From the NCBI RefSeq assembly GCF_003176895.1, contig NZ_QGTD01000004.1, positions 1-64,000 of the forward strand: a stretch of 64,000 nucleotides of DNA, given 5' to 3'. Under the pieces are notes generated by a model. It was given only the letters and a program-made list of their open reading frames with translations, was not told where the DNA came from and ran no database searches. The position numbers and the translations under genes are program-made. The DNA is from Gracilibacillus dipsosauri (GTDB taxonomy: Bacteria; Bacillota; Bacilli; Bacillales; Amphibacillaceae). Positions 17,622 to 26,979 of this stretch are shown piece by piece; position 1 is the stretch's first letter, and each line of letters opens with the position of its first letter.

Positions 17622-18344
17622 TTATAATACTTTACTCAAAAACGCCTTTGTTCTTTCATGCTGTGGATGTTGAAAGAGACTTTGGGGTTCATTTTCTTCC
17701 ACAATGTATCCCTCATCCATAAATATTACTCGATCGCCAACTTCTCGAGCAAAGCCCATTTCGTGTGTAACTACTACCATTGTCATTCCTTCCTGAGCTA
17801 ATTCCTTCATGACCTCTAGTACTTCTCCGACCATCTCTGGATCTAAGGCAGAGGTAGGCTCATCGAATAACATGATTTTAGGTTCCATGCCGAGCGCTCT
17901 GGCGATGGCTACACGTTGCTTTTGGCCACCAGATAAGGAATCAGGATAAACCCCTGCCTTTTCCTCAAGTCCAACTTTTTTAAGTAGTTGAAGCGCCTTT
18001 TTCTCTGCCTCTTCTTTCTTCCATTTTCTTACCGTAATCATTGGCAGTGTGATGTTTTGTAATACCGTTTTATGAGGGAACAAATTAAATTGTTGGAATA
18101 CCATGCCAACTTCTGTACGCAATTTATTAATGTCTACACTTTTATCAGTAATGACTTCTCCATCAATTGTAACCGTTCCGTCTGTAATGGATTCAATTAA
18201 ATTTAAACAACGCAAAAAGGTGGATTTACCTGATCCTGATGGACCTATTACCACAACCACTTCGCTCTGTTTAATTTCCGCGTTAATATCCTTTAATACT
18301 TCTAATTTCCCGAAGCTTTTTTTTAAATGCTTTACAGAGATCAT
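17622..18344 (-). CDS. Polar amino-acid ABC transporter, ATP-binding protein
   Basis: A 240-residue ATPase of the GlnQ/HisP group: Walker [11 protein letters not shown]-loop [12 protein letters not shown], signature [15 protein letters not shown], Walker [15 protein letters not shown] and the switch His in VVVTHEMGF. It energises uptake through the permease encoded just upstream, whose stop overlaps this start by 4 bases. Together with the solute-binding lipoprotein gene this is a complete three-part importer of the glutamine/arginine/cystine class; exact substrate unknown. Confidence 0.94.
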   Translation of the reverse strand: MISVKHLKKSFGKLEVLKDINAEIKQSEVVVVIGPSGSGKSTFLRCLNLIESITDGTVTIDGEVITDKSVDINKLRTEVGMVFQQFNLFPHKTVLQNITLPMITVRKWKKEEAEKKALQLLKKVGLEEKAGVYPDSLSGGQKQRVAIARALGMEPKIMLFDEPTSALDPEMVGEVLEVMKELAQEGMTMVVVTHEMGFAREVGDRVIFMDEGYIVEENEPQSLFQHPQHERTKAFLSKVL

Positions 18345-18997
18345 TTCACATCAAGCCTTCTTTCCAAATAGTTTAGCAGATAGGTTAAGCTTAACGTTAG
18401 AACTAAATACATCAATGCTACCATGATGTATGGCTCCCATACACGTAGGTACTGTCCCGCAGCTGCTCTTCCCCAATAAAGTATCTCTTGAGCAGCAATC
18501 ATAGCACCTAAAGAAGAATCCTTTAATAAGACAATAAACTCATTGCCAAGCGGAGGTATTGATCTTTTAAATGCCTGAGGCAAAAGAACATGCCTCATCA
18601 CTTGAAATTTATTCATCCCTAAGGAGTGAGCTGCCTCTGCTTGTCCTTTATCGATTGACTGGAGACCTGCTCTGAAGATTTCCGCAACATATGCTGAAGA
18701 GTTAAGCGATAGAGTTACCATAACGGATGTAATAGCAGTTGTGGAACCTAATACTGTTGGTAAAACAGCATAATGGAATAAAAATAATTGCACTAAGAGC
18801 GGTGTTCCTCTAAGGAAATTAATATACCAAACAAATGGTAGCCTTACGATGAAGATGGAGGACATTTTTCCTAATGCTATAAAAAAACCTAGAATACATC
18901 CCATTAGTACCCCAACAACAGACATTAAAATGGTTAAACCCATCCCTTGCATAAAATAAGGGAAATATTCGACGACGATGTCCATTCTTAAGTCCAT
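18341..18997 (-). CDS. Polar amino-acid ABC transporter, permease
   Basis: A 218-residue inner-membrane subunit of the HisM/GlnP family with about five membrane segments. [18 protein letters not shown] and the EAA loop [20 protein letters not shown], followed by [17 protein letters not shown], are diagnostic. The ATG follows AAGGAGGTTGAAAAA. It is separated from the upstream lipoprotein gene by 244 bases that carry a hairpin-rich element, and overlaps the ATPase gene by 4 bases. Confidence 0.93.
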   Translation of the reverse strand: MDLRMDIVVEYFPYFMQGMGLTILMSVVGVLMGCILGFFIALGKMSSIFIVRLPFVWYINFLRGTPLLVQLFLFHYAVLPTVLGSTTAITSVMVTLSLNSSAYVAEIFRAGLQSIDKGQAEAAHSLGMNKFQVMRHVLLPQAFKRSIPPLGNEFIVLLKDSSLGAMIAAQEILYWGRAAAGQYLRVWEPYIMVALMYLVLTLSLTYLLNYLERRLDVK

Positions 18998-19063
18998 TTT
19001 TTCAACCTCCTTCTTTCTTTCATTTCATTTATCCTATTGTTTCCCGAATAAGTTTCTGAACAA

Positions 19064-19220
19064 ACAACAAAAGCGCTGGGCACCCGTTTCTGGACGCTTG
19101 CGCTGGACGTTTTTCAATGCGCCTTTGGGTGCCTGTTTTATACTTCTTAATTTACAAAATAGAAAAGCGCAACGAAACCGCTACGCCTTTATTGTGAGCT
19201 TTATAAAGTCTCGCTTTTCT
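19064..19220. repeat. Hairpin-rich intergenic element in the amino-acid ABC operon
   Basis: The gap contains two inverted repeats: GGCACCC (19079-19085) with GGGTGCC (19127-19133), and AGAAAAGCG (19161-19169) with CGCTTTTCT (19212-19220). GC content is higher than the flanks. It resembles the GCGC-rich intergenic repeats of Bacillaceae. Read on the minus strand it could halt or stabilise the transcript between the lipoprotein and permease genes. Confidence 0.55.
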
Positions 19221-19241
19221 TTATTTATCTGATATGGAGAA

Positions 19242-20036
19242 TTATTTTAATCCTTCCAAGTCTGGCTCTACTCCAAACCATTCTTTATAGATTTCTGTAT
19301 ATGTTCCGTTTTCTATTAATGTTTCTAGAGCAGCATCGAACTTTTCCTTCACTTCACTACCCTTAGGGAACATAATTCCATAGAATTCAGACTCAAATGT
19401 TTCAGGATCTGTTATCATTTCAACATTCGCATCAGGATTATTGGCTACATACTCATCTGCTACGACATTATCTGTCACTACTGCATCAACATCCCCTGAT
19501 TGTAAGGACATAAATGCTAACGTATTGGATTCGTATTTTGCAATATTTTCATGATTTTTACCTAGTATTTTCTCTACTGCTTCTGCACCTGTTGTTCCTG
19601 TTTGGACGCCTACTTTTACGTTCTTAATATCCTCACCACTTGTTATATTTTCCCCTGAACGAAATACAATCTTATGTGTTGATTCAAAGTATGGTGAAGA
19701 AAAATCGTATGTTTGCTTACGATCTTCATTCATCGTAATTCCAGCAATAGCTAGGTCAGCTTCACCACTCTGGACAGATGCAAGCATCGATTCCCAACCG
19801 ACATTCTTAAGCTCATATTTGTAGCCAGCCTCTTTCATTAATGCATCCATCAAATCAATATCAAAGCCAACAACCTCTCCCTTATCTAGAAAAGAAAATG
19901 GCTTAAATCCCGATTCAGTTAATACATTCAATGTTTGGCTGTCACTCTGCGCATCCCCTTCTGCATCGTTCCCACCACAAGCTACCAAAAGAGCTAACAA
20001 TAAAACTGGTACTATTTTTAATATCCATTTATTCAT
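19242..20036 (-). CDS. Polar amino-acid ABC transporter, substrate-binding lipoprotein
   Basis: A 264-residue lipoprotein with lipobox LLVACGG (Cys20) and a family-3 solute-binding domain. LNVLTESGFKPFSFLDKGEV, VGFDIDLMDALMKEAGY, DLAIAGITMNEDRKQTYDFS and KVGVQTGTTGAEAVE are the standard ligand-site segments, including the Arg that holds the amino-acid carboxylate. It is first in the minus-strand operon with the permease and ATPase. CGGAGTGAATATTT precedes the ATG. Substrate is probably glutamine or another polar amino acid. Confidence 0.94.
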   Translation of the reverse strand: MNKWILKIVPVLLLALLVACGGNDAEGDAQSDSQTLNVLTESGFKPFSFLDKGEVVGFDIDLMDALMKEAGYKYELKNVGWESMLASVQSGEADLAIAGITMNEDRKQTYDFSSPYFESTHKIVFRSGENITSGEDIKNVKVGVQTGTTGAEAVEKILGKNHENIAKYESNTLAFMSLQSGDVDAVVTDNVVADEYVANNPDANVEMITDPETFESEFYGIMFPKGSEVKEKFDAALETLIENGTYTEIYKEWFGVEPDLEGLK

Positions 20037-20077
20037 AAATATTCACTCCGTTTTGTATTTATACATGACAGTATTTT

Positions 20078-20106
20078 ATCATATGATATTTTCTTTCCAA
20101 TTACAA
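20078..20106 (-). promoter_or_regulatory. SigA promoter of the amino-acid ABC operon
   Basis: On the minus strand TTGTAA (20101-20106), a 17-base spacer and TATGAT (20078-20083) precede the lipoprotein gene by about 40 bases. Confidence 0.6.
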
Positions 20107-20182
20107 TAAGTTTGATTAAAGTCTTTATTTTAAAATAATTCTGAAAACTTGTTTTACCTTATAACTTACTACTACTTCTATA

Positions 20183-21334
20183 TCATACTTTACCAAATGG
20201 TAACATATGATACAGCAACAACAACAGAGTCCCTAATGAAGTCAAAATACCCATATACAGATACAAGGTATCACCACCAAATGCATCCATGATCATCCCA
20301 CCAAATAATGAACCAATGATACCAGATAGACCAAAGAATACGGATACAAAAACTAGATGTCCTGTTGATTGTAATAGTTTGGGAATAAGTCTTGTCACAT
20401 ATTGAAATGCGGTTAGATAAAATACACCAAAAGTAAGACCATGCAAAAATTGTAGCCCAACGATAAAAATCGGTTCGTCAAAACTAGCATAGAAGAACCA
20501 TCGAATAGAATATAAGATACCAGCAGCAATAATAAAAATTAAAGGATGATACCTTCGAAACCAAAGTCCAGCTGTTGCATAGACTAATGCCTCACTTGCA
20601 ACCCCAACAAACCATGCGTAACCAATTAAATTCTCCGATCCGCCAAGAGAATCAATATAGATACCTACAAAACTATCATTAGCACGATGTGATATGGTAA
20701 GAAGCGTGATGAGACCAAGGAATATGACAAACGGTTTCGTTTTAATTAATAAGCCAATATCCTGAAATTGAATTGGTCTTGTTTCGACCTTTACGTCTAC
20801 TAGCCTTGTAGCAACAAGTAATGCTAAGAAAGCGAAGATTATGTATGGCCATAAGATATATTGAACCCCGATTTTAGCTAATATTTCTCCTACTAGAAGA
20901 GAAGACACTGCAAACCCTATCGATCCCCATGTTCGAATGGAACCGAAGGAAATTCCGAGCTGATCTGCTCGTCGTTGTGACAGGCTATCCCCTAATGCCC
21001 CAATAGGTGAAGAGAAAAAGAAAAAGACTGCACCTAGCGATAACAGTAATGGTAATGTTTTCATTTGCAAAAAAATCGCACTACTAATAAGCAATCCTAT
21101 CAAACATAGTAGAAGTATTTTTTTTACTGTTTGATACTTATCACTCATATAACCCCAGAATGGTTGTGAAAATATTGCGATAAAAGGACCGATCGCCATT
21201 ACCCAACCAATCTCCGTTCCATCTAACCCTGAGTATTGTAAATATAATGGTAAAAAGCTTACGATAATCGTATTAGCCCCGTGAAACCAAAACAAAAGCA
21301 TTTTTAATGGTACGGTCGATTCTCCCCTAGCCAT
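20183..21334 (-). CDS. Major-facilitator transporter (MFS_1-like, YwbF type)
   Basis: A 383-residue permease with about 12 membrane segments. The first-half loop QPFWGYMSDKYQTVKK has the MFS signature between segments 2 and 3, and SFGSIRTWGSIGFAVSSLLVG is typical of the LacY/nucleoside-proton-symporter-like MFS_1_like group, to which B. subtilis YwbF belongs. Substrate unknown. The ATG follows AAGAAGGGAGCC. It is monocistronic and divergent from the cellulase gene; no clear regulator is adjacent. Confidence 0.82.
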   Translation of the reverse strand: MARGESTVPLKMLLFWFHGANTIIVSFLPLYLQYSGLDGTEIGWVMAIGPFIAIFSQPFWGYMSDKYQTVKKILLLCLIGLLISSAIFLQMKTLPLLLSLGAVFFFFSSPIGALGDSLSQRRADQLGISFGSIRTWGSIGFAVSSLLVGEILAKIGVQYILWPYIIFAFLALLVATRLVDVKVETRPIQFQDIGLLIKTKPFVIFLGLITLLTISHRANDSFVGIYIDSLGGSENLIGYAWFVGVASEALVYATAGLWFRRYHPLIFIIAAGILYSIRWFFYASFDEPIFIVGLQFLHGLTFGVFYLTAFQYVTRLIPKLLQSTGHLVFVSVFFGLSGIIGSLFGGMIMDAFGGDTLYLYMGILTSLGTLLLLLYHMLPFGKV

Positions 21335-21512
21335 ATAAATGGCTCCCTTCTTGTTGATTAATCAAAAGAACTAATCTAACTATTATACGTCTTCTAGTAT
21401 TTAAAGAAAAGGCTTGTATTTTCACAACTTTTAAAAAATGTCTAATTTTTACAGCAAAACACCACTTATTTTCGTGGTATTTTTCCATTTTTAGCTATGA
21501 TATCTTGTGTTT

Positions 21513-21526
21513 AGTAAGCGTTTTCT
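21513..21526 (+). promoter_or_regulatory. Catabolite-responsive (cre) site at the cellulase promoter
   Basis: AGTAAGCGTTTTCT matches the cre consensus TGWAARCGYTWNCW at 13 of 14 positions. It follows a TATGAT at 21496-21501 and lies 38 bases before the ATG, where CcpA would block transcription when glucose is present. Confidence 0.7.
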
Positions 21527-21563
21527 TTTTTGCTTACAAAAAACATGTAGGAGGAAACATTCT

Positions 21564-23579
21564 ATGAAAGCTTCTTTATTAAAGGTATTGCTCTTGGTTT
21601 TATTCCTTCTTAGTACTACTTCCATAATGACTTTTGCAGAGGAAGAAATCGACATCGAGGATTATGCCCAGAATATGCAGCCAGGCTGGAACTTAGGAAA
21701 TTCCTATGATGCAGTAGGAGAGGATGAAACAGCATGGGGAAATCCTTTTGTTACGAAAGCGCTCATTCAAAAAGTAGCAGCAGAAGGCTTCCGTAGTATT
21801 CGCATCCCGATAACGTTTGATCAACGAATGGCAGCCGGTCCAGATTACACCATTGAGCAGGATTTTCTAAACAGGATTGATCAAACGATTAATTGGGCTT
21901 TAGAGGAAGGTTTATATGTCATGATTAATGTCCATCACGATTCATGGATCTGGATGGAAAATGGAATGGAGACTGATCATGATAACACCGTAAAACGCTA
22001 TCGGGCGATATGGACACAGCTCGCTGATCGTTATAAGAACTATTCAACAAAAGTCATGTTTGAAAGTATCAATGAGCCAAGATTTGCTGTAGAAGAGAAT
22101 GAGCAACAGCATTTAGATGAGTTAAACGAAGCATTTTATCAAATTGTTCGAAATTCTGGAGGATCGAATGATATTCGCCCACTGGTTCTACCAACATTAG
22201 ATACAGGACAAGAGCCAGAGAAGTTAGATGGTTTGTCCCAATTCATTTCTGAGCTTAATGATCCAAATATTATTGCAACCGTGCACTATTATGGATTTTG
22301 GCCCTTTAGTGTGAATATCGCTGGATATACACGCTTTAATGAGGAAGTGAAACAGGATATCATCGATAATTTTGATCGGGTCTATAATACCTTTGCTCCT
22401 CATAACATTCCTGTCGTCATCGGTGAATATGGCTTATTAGGCTTTGACAGACATACTGGCGTCATTCAACAAGGAGAAAAATTAAAGTTTTTTGAATATA
22501 TGCTTCATTACGCACAGGAGAAAGGCTTTGTGCATATGCTTTGGGATAACGGTCAGCATTTAGGCAGAACTAGTCTAGAATGGGCTGATCCAGAACTAAT
22601 CGATATGATCCAAACAAGCTGGGAGACAAGATCTGCTCTTCCAAATGAGAATTTTATTTATTTGAAAAAAGGGGAGAAGATTACGGATAAGACAATTTCC
22701 TTCGAATTCAATAGTCATACGATTAATCAAATCCTATTAGATGGCGAGCTATTAAGAGCAGCTGAAGACTATACCGTTTCGTCTGATGCAGTTACCTTCC
22801 ATCAAGAACTTCTCGCTTCAGTTGTTGATCCTAACCAAACAGGAAATCAAGCTACCTTAACAGTTGATTTCTCTGGTGGCTTTGATTGGGATATAGATAT
22901 CATTAATTACCAAACCCCTTTACTAGAGGATGCAGTAGGCACTACCGAAAGCTTCCAGATACCAACCGCATTTGATGGTGATCAGCTAGCAACAATGGAG
23001 GCCTATTATCCAGATGGATCCATCGCAGGCCCCCAAAACTGGACAGGCTTTAAAGAATTTGATTATACATTTTCTCCGAACTATGAAAACCGAACAATTG
23101 AACTCAAACAAAATTTCTTCCAAGAGGTTAACGATAGCGAGGTTCAACTAACTTTCCATTTCTGGAGTGGAGAAAAAGTGGACTATACGATTGTAAAAAA
23201 TGGTACAAGCATTGAAGGGACTTCTGGACAATCAACGCCAGCTCCACCTGAGAAAGATACAGAAAAAGAACCTGAACCAAAACCTGATCCAGAGGATTCA
23301 AATGATGAAACAGAAAAAGAAGAAGATGTACCAGAAGGAATAGATGATGAAGACAAACATTTGGAACGAAACAATGAGGAAAATGAAAAGAATGAGAAAA
23401 CAGAAGACTCTGAGGCTCCAAACAAAGAAACTCAAACAAAAGAACAAACAACTGATTTTATAGAAGAGCAAAGGTTACCAGATACAGCAACACAGCAATA
23501 TAATTTTCTGTTTGGTGGGATTATCTTATTGGTGCTAGGAATTGGACTCTTTATATGGAGAAGGAAGAAAATAATATAA
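21564..23579 (+). CDS. Cell-wall-anchored GH5 endoglucanase
   Basis: A 671-residue secreted glycoside hydrolase. Order: signal peptide (1-24), GH5 catalytic domain (about 33-375) with acid/base Glu170 in SINEP and nucleophile Glu287 in VIGEYG, a CBM-X2-like Ig module (about 380-455), a second beta module (about 460-560), a strongly acidic Glu/Pro/Lys linker (about 565-635), then a sorting signal with LPDTA, a membrane helix and RRKK. Sortase should link it to peptidoglycan, so cellulose or related beta-glucan is cut at the cell surface. GGAGGAAAC fixes the ATG at 21564. Transcription is probably CcpA-repressed. Confidence 0.92.
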   Translation: MKASLLKVLLLVLFLLSTTSIMTFAEEEIDIEDYAQNMQPGWNLGNSYDAVGEDETAWGNPFVTKALIQKVAAEGFRSIRIPITFDQRMAAGPDYTIEQDFLNRIDQTINWALEEGLYVMINVHHDSWIWMENGMETDHDNTVKRYRAIWTQLADRYKNYSTKVMFESINEPRFAVEENEQQHLDELNEAFYQIVRNSGGSNDIRPLVLPTLDTGQEPEKLDGLSQFISELNDPNIIATVHYYGFWPFSVNIAGYTRFNEEVKQDIIDNFDRVYNTFAPHNIPVVIGEYGLLGFDRHTGVIQQGEKLKFFEYMLHYAQEKGFVHMLWDNGQHLGRTSLEWADPELIDMIQTSWETRSALPNENFIYLKKGEKITDKTISFEFNSHTINQILLDGELLRAAEDYTVSSDAVTFHQELLASVVDPNQTGNQATLTVDFSGGFDWDIDIINYQTPLLEDAVGTTESFQIPTAFDGDQLATMEAYYPDGSIAGPQNWTGFKEFDYTFSPNYENRTIELKQNFFQEVNDSEVQLTFHFWSGEKVDYTIVKNGTSIEGTSGQSTPAPPEKDTEKEPEPKPDPEDSNDETEKEEDVPEGIDDEDKHLERNNEENEKNEKTEDSEAPNKETQTKEQTTDFIEEQRLPDTATQQYNFLFGGIILLVLGIGLFIWRRKKII

Positions 23580-23581
23580 GA

Positions 23582-23622
23582 GGGAGTGGAGAAACGCGTT
23601 TCTCCACTCCCTTGTATTTTTT
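23582..23622 (+). terminator. Cellulase terminator
   Basis: A perfect 30-base palindrome (23582-23611, arm GGGAGTGGAGAAACG) followed by TTGTATTTTTT, starting two bases after the stop. Confidence 0.95.
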
Positions 23623-23635
23623 ATTGGGGATTACT

Positions 23636-23855
23636 TTTTTTGCAACCTTGCTCATTAGTTTTGCGAGTGGACTAGCTTTTTTGCAACTTACTCTTTATTC
23701 TTGCGAGTTGGACTCCTTTTTTTGCAACTTGCTCTTTATTCTTGCAAGTGAATTCGCTTTTTTGCAACTCACACATTTTTCTTGCAAGTTGGACTTCCTT
23801 TTTTGCAACTCACTCTTTATTTTTGCGAGTCCGGCTCGCTTTTCTGCAACTAGTT
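23636..23855. repeat. Tandem array of about 41-bp hairpin units
   Basis: The hexamer TGCAAC recurs at 23641, 23682, 23723, 23763, 23804 and 23845, a period of 40-41. Each unit has the form T-run, GCAACTTGC, 10-11 bases, GCAAGTTG, then GACTCGC-like and another T-run. The arms pair inside each unit, so the array is five successive small stem-loops with T-tracts. It sits between the convergent cellulase and CAP genes. Reading frames across it are by-products of the repeat. Confidence 0.85.
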
Positions 23856-23864
23856 CGATACATA

Positions 23865-24560
23865 CTATTTCTTAATAAACACTTGCGTCCAGTAGTTTCC
23901 ATCTTTATCATAACCAATTCCGATATGTGTTACATTAGGGTCTAGAATGTTTTTGCGATGGCCTTCACTGTTTAACCAGCCTTTTACAACTTGTTGCGGT
24001 GACTGTTGACCTGCTGCAATGTTTTCTAATGCTTCTGAATACTCTACACCTGAGTCCTCGAGCAAATCAAAGGTGGAACCAAAAGTTGGAGAAGTGTGAG
24101 AAAAGTAATTGTTTTCTGACATGTCCTCCGACTTTTTTTGGGCGACCTCTGCTACTTGTTGATCAGCACTAAGTGGTTCGACTCCATTTTCTTGTCTTGC
24201 TTGATTTGTCAGCTCGATTACTCGTTGTTTAAAATTAGCATTGGATTGTTGTGATTTTGGTTGATTTTCCACTTTTGGATCCTGTTGTTCTTTATCCGCA
24301 TTTGGCATTTCATTTGCTTCCTGCTGATTTTGCCCGGGTTCAGGATTGTCATATCGGAAAATATTTTGCTCCCTACCTGGATTAACGGGAACACGGAAGC
24401 GTCCACCATCCTGATCTTGATCTGCTTGATTTTCTTGTTCATCTGTATAGTTCACATAATCAGGGTTTATGTTTTCATCCTCAGGCTCTAATGAGGATTG
24501 GTTACAGCCAGTAATAAACATACCTACCAATAAACTTATTATAAAAAATAATTTGTACAT
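23865..24560 (-). CDS. CAP-domain (SCP/PR1) lipoprotein, YkwD-like
   Basis: A 231-residue lipoprotein: short signal with lipobox FITGC, a long Gln/Asn/Pro-rich low-complexity linker (about residues 25-105) and a CAP domain (about 110-231) with LTNQARQENGVEPL, MSENNYFSHTSP and the closing segment LNSEGHRKNILDPN plus HIGIGYD. CAP proteins of this group are secreted in bacilli, sometimes in sporulating cells; their activity is unknown. ATG 24560 is preferred to ATG 24575 because GGAGGT lies 7 bases before it. Confidence 0.87.
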   Translation of the reverse strand: MYKLFFIISLLVGMFITGCNQSSLEPEDENINPDYVNYTDEQENQADQDQDGGRFRVPVNPGREQNIFRYDNPEPGQNQQEANEMPNADKEQQDPKVENQPKSQQSNANFKQRVIELTNQARQENGVEPLSADQQVAEVAQKKSEDMSENNYFSHTSPTFGSTFDLLEDSGVEYSEALENIAAGQQSPQQVVKGWLNSEGHRKNILDPNVTHIGIGYDKDGNYWTQVFIKK

Positions 24561-24620
24561 AAGGATTACCTCCATTTTTAGCTATGCAATCCTTACTATG
24601 TACGTTCTTTTAAATTTTAT

Positions 24621-25607
24621 TCAGTCAGTGATTTCCTTTAAATCAATGACACGATTTTCTTCAATAGACCTTCTTGCAGCTATCGCTATTTTAAAGGATT
24701 GCCAAGCATCTTCATAGGAGGATAATATAAAGCTGCGATCCCCTGTCTCTACTGCTTGTAAAAAAGCTTTTGCTTCTTCATGGTATGGATTGGTTTTAGC
24801 AGAATAAATTGATTTTTTGCCTACTGTTGCGACTTCTAGCTCCTTCATTCTCCAAGTAACCATCCCTTTATTTGTATATGCTTTAATATGGACATCCCCT
24901 AAGCCACCAGGCAATACGGAGGTGTTAGCTACTTGTACGACTATCCCGCTGTCCATTGTCAATGTAAACGACCCGACATCTGCAACGGTTACCGTATCAT
25001 CTGATTGAGCAGCAGATGTCTGGTTTTCGACAGCATAAACAGATTGCACCTCCCCATAGAGATAACGAATCAAATCAACTAAATGAGTAGTTTGTTCATT
25101 AAATTGGCCTCCAGAAAGCGCTTGATTTTTCCACCAATAAACAGGAGGCATCGACCCCATCCATCCTGCCGTTACCATTCCTGTCGTGACAGTATGATTG
25201 AGCTCCATCCACTTATCTACAATATCTGCATATCGAAAATGATAACCAACGGAAGTTAAATGGTTTCTTTCCTCCACTAAATGTTTGATTTCCCGGACTG
25301 CCTCTTCCTCTAATCCTAAAGGTTTTTCTACAAAAAAAGGAATTTGATTTTCAATCAATGTCTTCTCATAGGATTCATGCCCCATTGGTGGCACACAAAT
25401 ATAGACGGCATCCAGCTTTTCCTTTGCCATCATCTCTTCCAGTGATGCGTACCCGTTAGTACCACTAAACTCCTCTGCGAATTTTTCAGCTTTCTCTTGA
25501 CTTGAACCAACAAAACCGACTACATTCACATGATCAAAGCTGGATAGGATTTGCACATGATGCCTAGTGAATCCGCCTGTACCAATAAAGCCAATGTTTA
25601 TCGTCAT
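24621..25607 (-). CDS. Gfo/Idh/MocA family oxidoreductase
   Basis: A 328-residue NAD(P)-dependent dehydrogenase: Rossmann motif IGFIGTGGFTRHH at the N-terminus, the EKPLG dinucleotide/catalytic motif near residue 95, and the C-terminal substrate domain with GGQFNEQTTHLVDLIRYLYG containing the usual His. These enzymes act on sugars, inositols or amino sugars. It is third in a tight operon after a GT2 glycosyltransferase and a MATE exporter (gap 12 bases), an unusual set that hints at making and exporting a small glycosylated compound. Confidence 0.88.
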   Translation of the reverse strand: MTINIGFIGTGGFTRHHVQILSSFDHVNVVGFVGSSQEKAEKFAEEFSGTNGYASLEEMMAKEKLDAVYICVPPMGHESYEKTLIENQIPFFVEKPLGLEEEAVREIKHLVEERNHLTSVGYHFRYADIVDKWMELNHTVTTGMVTAGWMGSMPPVYWWKNQALSGGQFNEQTTHLVDLIRYLYGEVQSVYAVENQTSAAQSDDTVTVADVGSFTLTMDSGIVVQVANTSVLPGGLGDVHIKAYTNKGMVTWRMKELEVATVGKKSIYSAKTNPYHEEAKAFLQAVETGDRSFILSSYEDAWQSFKIAIAARRSIEENRVIDLKEITD

Positions 25608-25619
25608 TTCTCCACTCCC

Positions 25620-26975
25620 CTATTCTTTTTGAAAAATTTGTTTCGTACGCCATTTTCCAAATCGGTAATAGCCGAATGCAAACAGGCTACTTAACATAAA
25701 GCTTACACCAATACCATAAGCAATTCCATCCTCACCTAACCATTTGGAGAAAAGATAAGACAATGGATATCTTAGAAGCCAAAAGGATAAGAGGTTGAGT
25801 ATTAATACTTGATACATTGCGCCTGACGCACGGACAATTCCATTTAAAACAAAATTAATTCCTAAGAATGGGTAAAAAAAGGCCACAATGGTCAAATACC
25901 TAGCACCAAACCGGACCGCTTCCTGATCTCGAATAAATAGTTGAATGCCGAAAGAAGCAAAAAACACGATCAGCCCTGCAAAAACAAACATAATAATCGC
26001 ATTATAAACCGTAGCAAATAGTGCTATTTTCTTCACCCTGCTCCATAAGCCAGCCCCAATATTTTGACCTGCCATACTATTAACTGTTGCACTCAGCGCA
26101 TGGGCGGGGAGTAAAAATAAGCTATCTAAACGTTGAGCCGCACTATAGCCTGCTACTACGCCCTCCCCATGTGAAGCGACAACACTCATAATAGCAGCAG
26201 ACCCTGCTGATATAACAGCCATCTGTAATCCAGAAGGAATACCAAGATGAAGAATCAGTTTTACCTCTTGCCATTCTGGTTTAGATGGCCATTTTAACGG
26301 GATCAATCCTTGCTTTATAATATAAACAACTCCGAAGATAAAAGAAAATCCTTGTGATAATATCGTGGCAAGAGCAGCCCCTTGAATCCCCATGCCAAAT
26401 GTTGAAATGAATAACGGATCTAGCACGATGTTTAATACTACAGCAATGGAAACAAACAGCAATGGCGTTTTGCTGTCTCCAACAGCACGCAATACTGTAC
26501 TAATAAAATTATAACCAACTAAAAAAAGGATACCAGAAGCGTTAATACGTAAATAAATCGTAGCATCTTCCATCATGCTCTCAGGCGTACTAAGCAGATT
26601 CAGAATCGGCTCTGCAAGTAGATAGCCCGTTATCCCCATCAGGATAGCCAAGCCAGACAATGTTACAATAAAAGCATTGACATAACTCTGAAGTCCTTCA
26701 TCATTACCCTTTCCTTTCTGTTGGGACAAAATCGTCAAGGTCGTATTATTAATACCAATAATGAAAGACAATACAGTAAAAATAACGGTACCAGCTACTG
26801 CTACTGATCCCAATGCATTGCTACCAAGCAAATTACCAACCCATAAACTATCCACAAATTGATACGATACTTGAAGCAAATTGGCGAACATGATGGGGGC
26901 AGAGAAATAAAATAAATCGGCCCATATATTTCCCTTTGTAAAATCTCTTTGCTTCAATTTTCCTCTCTCCTTCAA
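25620..26975 (-). CDS. MATE family efflux transporter
   Basis: A 451-residue antiporter with about 12 membrane segments in two MatE repeats. The first repeat contains SAPIMFANLLQVSYQFVDSL, then WVGNLLGSNALGSVA; the second begins around residue 235 (LGIPSGLQMAVISAGSAAIM). MATE proteins export drugs or metabolites against Na+ or H+. It starts 4 bases after the glycosyltransferase stop and precedes the oxidoreductase by 12 bases, so co-expression is nearly certain. Substrate unknown. Confidence 0.9.
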   Translation of the reverse strand: MKERGKLKQRDFTKGNIWADLFYFSAPIMFANLLQVSYQFVDSLWVGNLLGSNALGSVAVAGTVIFTVLSFIIGINNTTLTILSQQKGKGNDEGLQSYVNAFIVTLSGLAILMGITGYLLAEPILNLLSTPESMMEDATIYLRINASGILFLVGYNFISTVLRAVGDSKTPLLFVSIAVVLNIVLDPLFISTFGMGIQGAALATILSQGFSFIFGVVYIIKQGLIPLKWPSKPEWQEVKLILHLGIPSGLQMAVISAGSAAIMSVVASHGEGVVAGYSAAQRLDSLFLLPAHALSATVNSMAGQNIGAGLWSRVKKIALFATVYNAIIMFVFAGLIVFFASFGIQLFIRDQEAVRFGARYLTIVAFFYPFLGINFVLNGIVRASGAMYQVLILNLLSFWLLRYPLSYLFSKWLGEDGIAYGIGVSFMLSSLFAFGYYRFGKWRTKQIFQKE

Positions 26976-26979
26976 TTAG

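Noticed and set aside
20136-20152. CodY-like box upstream of the amino-acid ABC operon
   Set aside because: About four mismatches to the 15-base consensus and far from the promoter; too weak in AT-rich DNA.
23636-23855. Tandem repeat as a CRISPR array
   Set aside because: Units are head-to-tail with no unique spacers of constant length, vary in sequence, and no cas genes are near.
23555-23875. 106-codon frame on plus with Cys- and Phe-rich repeats
   Set aside because: It is only the translation of the tandem hairpin array; no ribosome site, it overlaps the cellulase terminator.
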